Shown here in pieces: positions 1 to 8,586 of a DNA stretch of 64,000 nt. The notes under the pieces are model-generated. The model was given only the letters and a program-made list of their open reading frames with translations, searched no databases and was not told where the DNA came from. A program made the position numbers and the translations under genes. Within the stretch, counting starts at the first letter, position 1, and each line of letters opens with the position of its first letter. The DNA lies in assembly GCF_900110775.1 (NCBI RefSeq), contig NZ_FOEP01000007.1, positions 1 to 64,000 on the forward strand. Direction: 5' to 3'. The DNA is from Thalassovita taeanensis. GTDB taxonomy: Bacteria > Pseudomonadota > Alphaproteobacteria > Rhodobacterales > Rhodobacteraceae.

Positions 1-28
1 AGGAGTTCGATCCTCCTAGGCTCCACCA
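1..28 (+). tRNA. tRNA-Ala (3' part, probably TGC)
   Basis: The first 28 bases are the T-arm, acceptor strand and encoded CCA of a tRNA. The T-arm stem AGGAG/CTCCT closes a TTCGATC loop and the end reads GGCTCCACCA, as in tRNA-Ala. The place between 16S and 23S rRNA is where alphaproteobacteria carry tRNA-Ile and tRNA-Ala. The anticodon lies outside the window, so TGC is inferred from the usual rrn arrangement. Confidence 0.9.
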
Positions 29-440
29 AACTTCCGCATAAGAACACATCTTCAAGCAGTCATGTGACTGTTTGAACGTCTGTTCTGCAGACGTGGTCGA
101 TACTTTCCTTGAAAGTTCGACTTATTGACATCGTATAGAGAGATACAATCAACACTGTTTGGTGTTCCCGAGTAAGGGAAACACCTCAGTTTGGTGCCGA
201 GCCTTCGGGTGAGGCAAGCTTGTGACCGCGTCTGTTTCCTCGGACGCCCATAAGTATGCCGGACTGAAACGAACAGAGTTGTCCAAGTCAAGTACACTAA
301 CCAGGTTCAATTCGCACGGATTGAACCAAGAAGTTCGATCGCTAGACGATCGAGCGGGATAGTATGCTTTTGATCCGGGATAGAGTGCCGACCTTACCAG
401 AGCGGCACGCGCTTGGCGCAAGCCTTGCTCTTTCTGGATC
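29..440 (+). other. tRNA-Ala to 23S internal transcribed spacer
   Basis: Spacer of the rRNA operon with no gene. It contains a perfect 8-bp hairpin at about 304-327 (GGTTCAAT/ATTGAACC) and a 6-bp CGATCG hairpin at about 336-352. Close to the 23S 5' end lies a boxA element at 426-433. The last bases, from about 436, begin the processing stem that pairs with the sequence just after the 23S 3' end. Confidence 0.8.
426..433 (+). promoter_or_regulatory. boxA antitermination element
   Basis: The octamer TGCTCTTT just before the 23S rRNA matches the boxA core that nucleates the NusB/S10 antitermination complex on rRNA transcripts. Its place in the spacer immediately upstream of 23S agrees with the known second boxA of rrn operons. 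Confidence 0.6.
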
Positions 441-571
441 AAATCAAGCGCGAGAAGGGCGTTTGGTGGATGCCTTGGCAGTAAGAGGCGATGAAAGACG
501 TGATACTCTGCGATAAGCCATGGGGAGCTGAGAATAAGCTTTGATCCATGGATTTCTGAATGGGGCAACCC

Positions 572-628
572 ACCTGATATTCTGTTATTGTTACCCGCAA
601 GGGTGATCAATAATGGGGTAAAACAGGT
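572..628 (+). other. extended helix 9 of 23S rRNA
   Basis: Bases 572-576 (ACCTG) pair with 624-628 (CAGGT). Inside, TTACCC (591-596) pairs with GGGTGA (601-606) around a GCAA loop, with further AT-rich pairing outside it. The element is longer than E. coli helix 9. In Rhodobacter species this helix is a known RNase III site that releases a 5.8S-like fragment. Cleavage here is an inference from that precedent. Confidence 0.55.
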
Positions 629-1049
629 ACTTATAGACTGAATACATAGGTTTATAAGAGCAAACCCGGGGAACTGAAACATCTAAGTACCCGGAGGAAA
701 GGAAATCAATTGATACTCCCCTAGTAGCGGCGAGCGAACGGGGACCAGCCGAGCCTTGAGAGTGACCAGAATGCGTTGGAAAACGCGACCATAGTGGGTG
801 ACAGTCCCGTATGGGTAGCTCGATAGGACGTATTAAGTAGGGCGGAACACGTGAAATTCTGTCTGAAGATCGGAGGACCACCTTCGAAGGCTAAGTACTC
901 CTTACTGACCGATAGCGAACCAGTACCGTGAGGGAAAGGTGAAAAGCACCCCGACGAGGGGAGTGAAACAGTACCTGAAACCGAACGCCTACAATCAGTC
1001 GGAGCTTGACTGGACTCTAATGACAATCGTGATTGTCTGTTGTACGCCC

Positions 1050-1065
1050 CCTAGGGAAACCTAGG
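1050..1065 (+). promoter_or_regulatory. GAAA-tetraloop hairpin overlapping the ribosome-binding site
   Basis: CCTAGG (1050-1055) and CCTAGG (1060-1065) form a perfect 6-bp stem closed by GAAA (1056-1059). The 3' arm overlaps the Shine-Dalgarno AGGAG (1063-1067) that stands 6 bases before the ATG at 1074. The hairpin could therefore limit ribosome access to the ORF inside the rRNA insert. This role is inferred from geometry only. Confidence 0.5.
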
Positions 1066-1073
1066 AGAGTGGA

Positions 1074-1586
1074 ATGGACGGAACATTTGCAGTGCTATTT
1101 CTGTTGGCTGGTCTGACAGATATGAGCGTGAACTATTGTGGAGATGGATGCCTTGCTGAGCGTGATGTTCAGAAGAGGTTCTCGATCTCTGCTGGCGATG
1201 TTCAGTTCCAGGACAACAGTATCGCAAGTGAGGTTTACGCCCGCTACGAGCTTGCTCGCAGCTATGGGCCGTTCCAACCCACTTTCGGTGTGTCCGTAAC
1301 CGACGAAGGCTCTGCCTGGGTCGGGTTCGGAGCAACATACACGGGTAAATTTGCGCGGGATCGCGGCTATGTACAGCTGCACCTGATGCCGGGGCTTTAT
1401 GCCCGTGGCAGTGGCCCTGATCTGGGCTTTCCGATCGAGTTTCGATCGGGGGCAGAGATCGGCTATGAAGCGCGAAACGGGATACGTGTCGGGATATCCT
1501 ACGACCATCGGTCGAATGCGGATATCAAGAGCGTGAACCCCGGTCTTGAAACCATTCAACTGCGCGTCAGCGTGCCGTTGAATTAG
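1074..1586 (+). CDS. PagL-like lipid A 3-O-deacylase encoded inside 23S rRNA
   Basis: 170-aa protein predicted to be an outer-membrane acyloxyacyl hydrolase/PagL-type enzyme, which removes the 3-O acyl chain of lipid A. The C-terminal motif is H145-x-S147-N148 followed by N155-P-G and E159. The His/Ser/Glu spacing (+2, +14) equals the H126/S128/E140 triad known for Pseudomonas PagL. The N-terminus has a short hydrophobic stretch (residues 5-14), a weak signal peptide. The middle is rich in alternating aromatic and glycine residues, as expected of beta strands. The start has AGGAG 6 bases upstream. The gene lies wholly within the helix 25 insert, sense to the rRNA, so its message can only come from the rRNA transcript unless a promoter is hidden in the insert. 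Family call is good; expression and activity are unproven. Confidence 0.85.
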   Translation: MDGTFAVLFLLAGLTDMSVNYCGDGCLAERDVQKRFSISAGDVQFQDNSIASEVYARYELARSYGPFQPTFGVSVTDEGSAWVGFGATYTGKFARDRGYVQLHLMPGLYARGSGPDLGFPIEFRSGAEIGYEARNGIRVGISYDHRSNADIKSVNPGLETIQLRVSVPLN

Positions 1587-2108
1587 GTTGTCATTAGTGT
1601 CCAGTCTTGTGACGGCGTACCTTTTGTATAATGGGTCATCGACTTGGTCTCACGAGCAAGCTTAAGCCGATAGGTGTAGGCGTAGCGAAAGCGAGTCTTA
1701 ATAGGGCGAATGAGTTCGTGGGATCAGACCCGAAACCGAGTGATCTAGGCATGGCCAGGTTGAAGGTTAGGTAACACTAACTGGAGGACCGAACCCACAT
1801 CCGTTGAAAAGGATCGGGATGAGCTGTGCCTAGGGGTGAAAGGCCAATCAAACTCGGAGATAGCTGGTTCTCTGCGAAATCTATTTAGGTAGAGCGTCAT
1901 CCGAATACCCCGGGGGGTAGAGCACTGGATGGGTAATGGGGCCTTACCGGCTTACTGATCCTAACCAAACTCCGAATACCCGGGAGTACTAGATGGCAGA
2001 CACACGGCGAATGCTAACGTCCGTCGTGAAGAGGGAAACAACCCTGACCTACAGCTAAGGCCCCCAATTCATGGCTAAGTGGGAAAGCAGGTGGGACGAC
2101 CAAAACAA

Positions 2109-2139
<31 letters not shown>

Positions 2140-2868
2140 TAAAGATAGCGTAACAGCTCACTGGTCTAAATAAGTTGTCCTGCGGCGAAGATGTAACGGG
2201 GCTCAAGCCATGAGCCGAAGCTTAGGATGCCGTAAGGCATGGTAGCAGAGCGTAGTGTGACATAGTATCTATCCTCTTTAGCCTTCTTCGGAAGGTCATG
2301 GAGGACATGATGCTTTCTGTGAAGCCGGCCTGTGAGGGATCCGGTGGAGAGATCACTAGTGAGAATGATGACATGAGTAGCGACAAACAGGGTGAGAGAC
2401 CCTGTCGCCGAAAGTCCAAGGGTTCCTGCTTAAAGCTAATCTGAGCAGGGTAAGCCGACCCCTAAGGCGAGGCCGAAAGGCGTAGTCGATGGGAACCAGG
2501 TTAATATTCCTGGGCCAGTAAGAAGTGACGGATCTCGAAGGTAGTTCATCCTTATCGGATTGAATGGGCTGCTTAGAGGTTCCTGGAAATAGCTCTTACA
2601 TAAGATCGTACCCTAAACCGACACAGGTGGACTGGTAGAGAATACCAAGGCGCTTGAGAGAACTATGTTGAAGGAACTCGGCAAAATACCTCCGTAAGTT
2701 CGCGAGAAGGAGGCCCGGTTTCTAGGCAACTAGAGGCTGGGGGCACAAACCAGGGGGTGGCGACTGTTTACTAAAAACACAGGGCTCTGCGAAGTCGCAA
2801 GACGACGTATAGGGTCTGACGCCTGCCCGGTGCCGGAAGGTTAAAAGGAGAGGTGAGAGCTTTGAATT

Positions 2869-2959
<91 letters not shown>

Positions 2960-3214
2960 CGACTTCCCCGCTGTCTCCAACATAGACTCAGCGAAATTGA
3001 ATTGCCTGTCAAGATGCAGGCTTCCCGCGGTTAGACGGAAAGACCCCGTGCACCTTTACTACAGCTTCACACTGGCATCAGGCCAAGCATGTGCAGGATA
3101 GGTGGTAGACTTTGAAGCAGGGACGCTAGTCCTTGTGGAGTCATCCTTGAGATACCACCCTTGCTTTGCTTGATGTCTAACCGCGGTCCGTTATCCGGAT
3201 CCGGGACCCTGTGT

Positions 3215-3264
<50 letters not shown>

Positions 3265-3392
3265 GCGAAGGTTGGCTCAGACCGGTCGGAAATCGGTCGT
3301 TGAGTGCAATGGCAGAAGCCAGCCTGACTGCGAGACTGACAAGTCGAGCAGAGACGAAAGTCGGTCATAGTGATCCGGTGGTCCCAAGTGGG

Positions 3393-3441
<49 letters not shown>

Positions 3442-3956
3442 ACTGCCCAAGAGTCCATATCGACGGCAGTGTTTGGCACCTCGATGTCGGCTCATCTCAT
3501 CCTGGGGCTGGAGCAGGTCCCAAGGGTACGGCTGTTCGCCGTTTAAAGAGGTACGTGAGCTGGGTTTAGAACGTCGTGAGACAGTTCGGTCCCTATCTGC
3601 CGTGGGTGTAGGATACTTGAGAGGAGTTGCCCCTAGTACGAGAGGACCGGGGTGAACGATCCACTGGTGTACCAGTTGTTCCGCCAGGAGCAGTGCTGGG
3701 TAGCTATGATCGGACAGGATAACCGCTGAAGGCATCTAAGCGGGAAGCCCCCCTCAAAACAAGGTATCCCTGAGGGCCGAGGTAGACCACCTCGTCGATA
3801 GGCCGGAGATGTAAGTGCAGTAATGCATTCAGTTGACCGGTACTAATTGCCCGATAGGCTTGATTTGATCCAGTAACAGCAAGACTGATACTGAATTGAT
3901 CAGAAGCATACATCACATAAATAAATGTACACGACTTGGACAACGTGGTTCTTTCT

Positions 3957-4075
3957 CGGTTTGGTGGTCATAGCGCGAGCAAAACACCCGATCCCATCCC
4001 GAACTCGGCCGTTAAGTGCCGTCGCGCCAATGGTACTGCGTCTTAAGACGTGGGAGAGTAGGTCACCGCCAAACC
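3957..4075 (+). rRNA. rrf: 5S ribosomal RNA
   Basis: About 119 nt, delimited by the terminal stem GGTTTGGTGG/CCGCCAAACC. It contains the conserved CCCGATCCCATCCCGAACTC block and the GGGAGAGTAGG segment. It follows 23S by about 88 bases, a spacer with no other feature. Ends are set by the helix I pairing and may be off by a base or two. Confidence 0.95.
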
Positions 4076-4144
4076 TAGTAAGAACCACAAAACGTATCTC
4101 TCTACGATGCGCCCCATACCAAAAAATAAGGGGCACCAAATTGG

Positions 4145-4221
<77 letters not shown>

Positions 4222-4248
4222 AAATATCACGCTAGATCAAAAGCTTAG

Positions 4249-4275
4249 AGCCCGACCTAACCAGTCGGGTTTTTG
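4249..4275 (+). terminator. Rho-independent terminator after tRNA-fMet
   Basis: CCCGAC (4251-4256) pairs with GTCGGG (4264-4269), followed by TTTTT. It could end the rRNA operon transcript. It lies inside the putative island; a second terminator follows the right repeat at 11272. Confidence 0.75.
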
Positions 4276-4453
4276 CGTTTGCAACCTACATCAACGCCAC
4301 ATCAACACCGGACCAGAAAAACCGCACCCGCACGCATAAACGCGCAGCGACAGGACGCCGCGTGCGAAGAAGGCGACTCGCCGTCACCCACCGTGTTGAA
4401 CGCCTATCGCTTTGCATCTGGCCCCGCGAAAAATCCCGTGGCAGCATCATGTC
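4276..4453. other. left edge of the putative island, no gene seen
   Basis: No convincing gene on either strand. No complete integrase lies next to the tRNA, where one would be expected for a functional island. Confidence 0.5.
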
Positions 4454-4804
4454 ATGATCACCTTTCGCTCCCTTTCCGATGACGATCCCGACCTTGCGCA
4501 TTCGCCGCTCCTGCGTGCGGCTTTGTTGACTCTACAGTACGTTCAGGAACACGGAGCCATTGGGTTGACCGAGATGAAAGCATTCAAGCGCGTCTTCGTC
4601 CATTGGGCGGTGGAACACTTCGACTGGCCCGGTTCAGGCGGGGAGGAAATGTTCCGCTACAACAAAGTCATCAATGAATACGAATTCCCGCCGCTCGAGG
4701 TGCTGCACTACCTGTTGATCACCCTGCGCCTGGGACGGCACTTCAAGGGCGAATTCCGGCTGACCAAACGCGGCGCAGACCCAACATGGGCATCGGCGGC
4801 GTGA
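4454..4804 (+). CDS. hypothetical protein, possibly truncated
   Basis: A 116-aa protein starting at ATG 4454; an in-frame ATG lies at 4412 but the stretch between them looks non-coding. It is soluble, with no signal peptide or membrane segment. It begins with an acidic SDDDPD segment and has a helical central part rich in W, F and H. The last residues end abruptly after a LTKRG-like segment, as if a longer protein lost its C-terminal part. I do not recognise a family with confidence. It is the first gene of the island. Confidence 0.5.
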   Translation: MITFRSLSDDDPDLAHSPLLRAALLTLQYVQEHGAIGLTEMKAFKRVFVHWAVEHFDWPGSGGEEMFRYNKVINEYEFPPLEVLHYLLITLRLGRHFKGEFRLTKRGADPTWASAA

Positions 4805-5509
4805 CACCCGCTATGAAACTGAAAACAGCCGCGTGAATTCTACGGCTGGACCCCATTAAAATGGGGGGATTACCATGTCATCTCTAAAGCGAATGGCATA
4901 CCGACGACCGAGTCCTCGTCACCATAGGTCGGCGACCATTCACTGCCTTCAACTTGCAAGCCAACTAAGTGTTGCTCAGCGCAATACAGGATAGTGTCTT
5001 CTGCATTCACTGGCCGAGCCACAACCAAGAACGCCAACATCAGGATAGACCATTTCAACTGCGTCCGACCGAACATTTGTTTCATTTCCTTCTCTTTCAA
5101 AGGCCTTGTAAGTTCTCGATCGCCGTTTAGTCCAGTCTGCAGCTGGACAAGAAGGTCAAAGGAGTCTTCGGGCCGACACAGATAATGCAAAACTCTGACT
5201 GTGAAGCGCTAAGAGGACGGCCCTTAGTCGCCGTTCGCGTACTGAATATACTCAGTGTTGCGGCCTGTCAGTGCAGCCATTCATGGATAGTGCAACATTC
5301 TGGCTACTCATTTGCGAAAGTCCAGATCCGCATCGCGGTCATGAACGGCTACTCCGCGTTCGGCATGCCCGTCACAATGGCTTTGGGTTAATTCCGTCCG
5401 AAGAAGGGAGGCCTGACCTTAAGCCGATTTGTGCAACAAAGACGTGCTAACGGCGACATCAAATAAATCCTGAAACCTGATGCCGCCAGGCAAGCGCGCG
5501 GCAGGCTTC
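4805..5509. other. gene-poor, probably decayed region
   Basis: Apart from one small minus-strand ORF (4870-5085) no gene with convincing codon use is visible. An open frame on the plus strand near 5185-5391 has an amino-acid mix typical of chance translation. The stretch looks like the remains of older insertions inside the island, but I cannot name any of them. Confidence 0.5.
4870..5085 (-). CDS. small secreted hypothetical protein
   Basis: A 71-aa ORF. Residues 1-23 form a good Sec signal peptide (basic start, hydrophobic MLAFLVVARP core, cleavage after VNA), leaving about 48 residues with one cysteine and many acidic groups. A second in-frame ATG at 5076 is also possible; AAGGA lies just upstream of both. 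The mature part is short, and the gene may be the 5' part of a longer secreted protein. No function can be assigned. Confidence 0.4.
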   Translation of the reverse strand: MKQMFGRTQLKWSILMLAFLVVARPVNAEDTILYCAEQHLVGLQVEGSEWSPTYGDEDSVVGMPFALEMTW

Positions 5510-6244
5510 CTAGTCGAGAGGATGAAGAACCCTGTGGAGAAAGTCCTGTGTGCGTAGCTCTTTCGGGTTGCGCAGGACCTCTTGGGCCGTTCCTTCTTCG
5601 ACGATCGTGCCACCTTCGAGGAAAAGCACTCGGTCGGCAACCTCGCGGGCAAAGCCCATCTCATGCGTCACCACAACCATGGTCATGCCCTCTTCTGCTA
5701 CCTGTCGCATGACGCCGAGAACATCTCCTACGAGCTCCGGGTCAAGCGCGGAGGTCGGCTCATCAAACAGGATGGCTTCGGGCTCCATTGCCAGCGCACG
5801 AGCGATGGCAACCCTTTGTTGCTGTCCGCCTGATAGATTGTCGGGAAAGTTCTGCATCTTGTCTCCTAGGCCAACCTTTTCAAGATACATTGCGGCGAGG
5901 TCACGGGCTGCCTTGCGCTCCATGCCTTTAACATAAACAGGGCCTTCCATGACGTTTTCCAGGGCAGTGCGGTGTGGGAAGAGGTTGAACCGCTGGAACA
6001 CCATAGAAACCCGTTGGCGTAGAGCGATAATAGAACGTGCGCTAGGATCGATGAGTTGTCCATCAATCCGAACCTCGCCTTTCTGGTAGGTCTCTAGCCC
6101 GTTCAAGCAACGCAAAATAGTGGATTTACCGGACCCGGAAGGCCCAATGACGCAAACGACTTCTCCTGGGGTGACGTCGAAGCTGACCCCCTTGATCACC
6201 TCCAGCTGGCCGTAGCTTTTGTGTATATCGCGGACCGATATCAT
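5510..6244 (-). CDS. polar amino-acid ABC transporter, ATP-binding protein
   Basis: A 244-aa ATPase of the GlnQ/HisP type that powers uptake of polar amino acids or related amines. Walker [10 protein letters not shown] is at residues 34-42, the signature LSGGQQQR at 137-144, Walker B ILFDEP near 158-163, and the switch histidine sits in VVVTHEM. The length is normal for the family. The start overlaps the stop of the permease gene (ATGA), so the two are translationally coupled. It is the last gene of the binding protein-permease-ATPase operon. The substrate is not readable from the ATPase; the neighbouring amine oxidase hints at a polyamine or amino-acid derivative. Confidence 0.93.
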   Translation of the reverse strand: MISVRDIHKSYGQLEVIKGVSFDVTPGEVVCVIGPSGSGKSTILRCLNGLETYQKGEVRIDGQLIDPSARSIIALRQRVSMVFQRFNLFPHRTALENVMEGPVYVKGMERKAARDLAAMYLEKVGLGDKMQNFPDNLSGGQQQRVAIARALAMEPEAILFDEPTSALDPELVGDVLGVMRQVAEEGMTMVVVTHEMGFAREVADRVLFLEGGTIVEEGTAQEVLRNPKELRTQDFLHRVLHPLD

Positions 6245-6894
6245 GTTTTCTTATATCTCCGTTCTAGGCGGTGGGTGAGGTATGTGAGAGGTAGAGCCAT
6301 CAGCAAATAGATGACGGCGACAAGACTGAAGACGGTCATGTTGTCAAAGGTAGACGCGGCGATCAGCTGTCCTTGACGCGTTAGTTCCGCGACCGTGATG
6401 GTTGATACGAGCGAGCTGTCTTTCAGCATCATAATCATTGTATTGCCATACGGCGGCAACGAGATACGGAAAGCTTGCGGCAAGATTACCCGACGAAGGA
6501 TTAGACTGTCCTTCATCCCGATGGAATGGGCCGCCTCGATCTGCCCGCGGTCGATCGCCTCGAACCCAGCGCGGAAATTTTCAGCCTGATAGGCAGAATA
6601 GGCGATGCCCATTCCGAACACACCCGCTTGAAAGGCGGTTAAGTTGATCCCGATCTCGGGCAACACAAAATAAATGTAGAACAGTTGCACGATGATCGGC
6701 AGGCCGCGTATCACAGTGATAAATGTGCGGCTGAATACCCTAAAGGGCAGGAAATTTGATCGTCCCATGACGGCCCAAATCAATCCCAAGACAGTGCTGA
6801 TAAGAAGGGAAAGCAGGGTAACGGCGATCGTCAACCAGACCCCCTGCAAGAGAACGGGCAAGTATTCAGAGGCACGCTCGAAGGCGGAAAGCAT
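6241..6894 (-). CDS. polar amino-acid ABC transporter, permease
   Basis: A 217-aa inner-membrane protein of the HisM/GlnP family (PF00528), with five predicted membrane segments. The EAA loop is seen as IEAAHSIGM followed by [10 protein letters not shown] around residues 140-160, the contact site for the ATPase. Only one permease gene is present, so the channel is probably a homodimer. It lies between the binding protein (about 107 bases upstream) and the overlapping ATPase gene. Confidence 0.92.
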   Translation of the reverse strand: MLSAFERASEYLPVLLQGVWLTIAVTLLSLLISTVLGLIWAVMGRSNFLPFRVFSRTFITVIRGLPIIVQLFYIYFVLPEIGINLTAFQAGVFGMGIAYSAYQAENFRAGFEAIDRGQIEAAHSIGMKDSLILRRVILPQAFRISLPPYGNTMIMMLKDSSLVSTITVAELTRQGQLIAASTFDNMTVFSLVAVIYLLMALPLTYLTHRLERRYKKT

Positions 6895-7001
6895 ATTGGT
6901 GTTCCGTTTCGTTGATTACTTGTTGGGGGCTGCCTCCGGGGCTTGAAGTGCCGCCCCGGAGCTTTGATGTCGCAGAGTGGTGCGACCTTAACTTTGACTG
7001 A

Positions 7002-7784
7002 TCACTTGAGGCCCCACTTGACCAAGATCTCATCAAGCTCGCCTGAGGATTTAATCGCGGCTAGACCTGAGTTGAGCGTGTCAAGCAGCTCGGTATTGCC
7101 CTTGTTAACAGCAATCGCAACTTCGCCTACGACTGTGGATTCATAGGTTTTGACGAGTCGGACCTTTGCCGCACCTTGGGCTACTTGGTATGCGACGATT
7201 GGTTGGTCAGCAAAGCCAGCGTCAATCCGGCCAAGTTGCACATCACGCATAATATCCGCGATAGCGTCGTAGATCTTCACTTCTTTGAACACGCCAAGCG
7301 ATTCCATCGGCTCCACATAGGCCGTGCCAACCTGAACGCCGACGGTCTTGCCCGCAAGATCTTCGGGCTTGGTGTAATCGGCGGTATCGTCGGTCGCGAC
7401 GAACAGGCCCTCACCATAAGGATAGACTGTCTCGGTGAAATCCACGATTTCGGCACGCTTTGGCGTTGCATACATTGCAGCGGCGATAATATCGATCTTG
7501 CCGCTCGTAACCGAGGGGATCAACGCCGACCATTGCGTCGCCTGGACATCAGCCGAAAAGCCTTCTTTTTCACCAATAGCTTCGATGATGTCGACCATCA
7601 CACCCTGAACCGAATTTTTCTTCACATCAAGAAAGGTGAAGGGCACACCGGACGTGGTAGAGCCGACCTTGTAAACCGGCGTGTCCGCCAGGGACGGTCC
7701 GGTCATCGCGCTCAGCGCGAATACGGCAACGGCGGCCATGCCGGACAGGGCACGGCGCGATACGAGGCTAGGTTTCTTCGTCAT
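7002..7784 (-). CDS. amino-acid ABC transporter, substrate-binding protein (family 3)
   Basis: A periplasmic binding protein of about 260 aa (SBP_bac_3, PF00497). I chose the ATG at 7784 because GGAGAGAG stands just before it; an upstream in-frame ATG at 7829 would add 15 unlikely residues. The N-terminus has a Tat-like SRRALSG followed by a hydrophobic core and an SLA cleavage site. The body holds the family's DIIEAIGEKEGF and DIIAAAMYATPKRAEIVDFTE segments. It is the first gene of the transporter operon and divergent from the XRE-cupin regulator, which probably controls it. Substrate is unknown; glutamine, arginine, or a glutamylated amine are all possible. Confidence 0.92.
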   Translation of the reverse strand: MTKKPSLVSRRALSGMAAVAVFALSAMTGPSLADTPVYKVGSTTSGVPFTFLDVKKNSVQGVMVDIIEAIGEKEGFSADVQATQWSALIPSVTSGKIDIIAAAMYATPKRAEIVDFTETVYPYGEGLFVATDDTADYTKPEDLAGKTVGVQVGTAYVEPMESLGVFKEVKIYDAIADIMRDVQLGRIDAGFADQPIVAYQVAQGAAKVRLVKTYESTVVGEVAIAVNKGNTELLDTLNSGLAAIKSSGELDEILVKWGLK

Positions 7785-7900
7785 TTTCTCTCTCCACTGA
7801 TGGGCCATCGAGAATTGTTTGGCTTTCATTCTTCAAATGGCATTGAAATTTTTAGTCAACTATTTCAAGATGAGCGAAACATGGGAGCATTGTCAACGCC

Positions 7901-8569
7901 ATGAGCGAGAAATCTAGTAGGCCTCAACAGCCGTTGCCGAAGAATGCGGCCCTTGGCGAAGATACAGCGGCCGAGCGCCCCCAAGGCGCCGGAGGCGACA
8001 GAGCAGAGTCGTGGACCAGGAACAAGATCGGCGAGCGAATGCGTCAGCGGCGCAAGGTGCGCGGTGCCTCACTTAAGGTCGTCGCCGAGCGCGCTGGCGT
8101 ATCTATTGGGTTGTTGAGCCAGATTGAGCGAGGGCTGACCATGCCGTCGGTTCGATCACTGGGGTCGATCTGCAACGCCCTAGAGATGCCGGTTAGCTGG
8201 TTGTTCGAGGCCGAAGGAAAGAGTCATGAGCCGTATGTTGTGCGGACCCATCAGCGCCGGGCGCTCGACCTTGGCGACAAGGGAATGCGCAAGGAACTGA
8301 TGACCCCTGACGAAATGACAGGCATCCAGATGATGCGCCTGATCATCCAGCCCGGCGGATCAACAGGAGATACCCCTTATTGTCACGAATCTGGGTCGAA
8401 ATGCGGCACCGTTTTAAGCGGTGCCCTCGGCTTGGAAATCGACGGTGAAACCGTGGTGCTTAACCCCGGAGATAGTTTTGCTTTTCCGGCAAAAGCGATG
8501 ATTCGATTCTGGTGCGAAGGCAATGACGTCACCGAGGCGCTCTGGATTGTGACGCCGGCTGTATACTGA
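7901..8569 (+). CDS. XRE-family regulator with C-terminal cupin domain
   Basis: A 222-aa regulator. An N-terminal hydrophilic extension (1-44) is followed by a helix-turn-helix (about 45-100, RMRQRRKVRGASLK ... SIGLLSQIERG) and a cupin_2 sensor domain (about 145-222). This is the PuuR-type design, in which the cupin binds a small effector and relieves repression. It sits between the divergent transporter operon and the FAD oxidase 17 bases downstream, so it likely governs both in response to the imported substrate. The effector is not known. Confidence 0.9.
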   Translation: MSEKSSRPQQPLPKNAALGEDTAAERPQGAGGDRAESWTRNKIGERMRQRRKVRGASLKVVAERAGVSIGLLSQIERGLTMPSVRSLGSICNALEMPVSWLFEAEGKSHEPYVVRTHQRRALDLGDKGMRKELMTPDEMTGIQMMRLIIQPGGSTGDTPYCHESGSKCGTVLSGALGLEIDGETVVLNPGDSFAFPAKAMIRFWCEGNDVTEALWIVTPAVY

Positions 8570-8586
8570 ACTGTGGAGAGAACGGA

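Larger units (their letters stand above)
1008..1606 (+). other. intervening sequence in 23S helix 25
   Basis: Conserved 23S sequence is interrupted after CAGTCGGAGC (about 1005) and resumes at GTGACGGCGTACC (about 1609). The borders form an inverted repeat: 1008-1026 pairs with 1588-1606 over 19 positions with a single T-T mismatch. This is the build of an rRNA intervening sequence excised by RNase III. Between the arms are a GAAA-tetraloop hairpin (1050-1065) and a complete 170-codon ORF (1074-1586). Its stop codon ends one base before the right arm, so the insert is a compact stem-plus-gene unit. Confidence 0.9.

Noticed and set aside
149-1026. Open frames on the minus strand across the 23S rRNA and spacer (up to 177 aa).
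   Set aside because: They are antisense to conserved rRNA and have the odd composition of chance translations.
5185-5391. A 68-codon plus-strand frame in the decayed part of the island.
   Set aside because: No ribosome-binding site and no coding-like composition.
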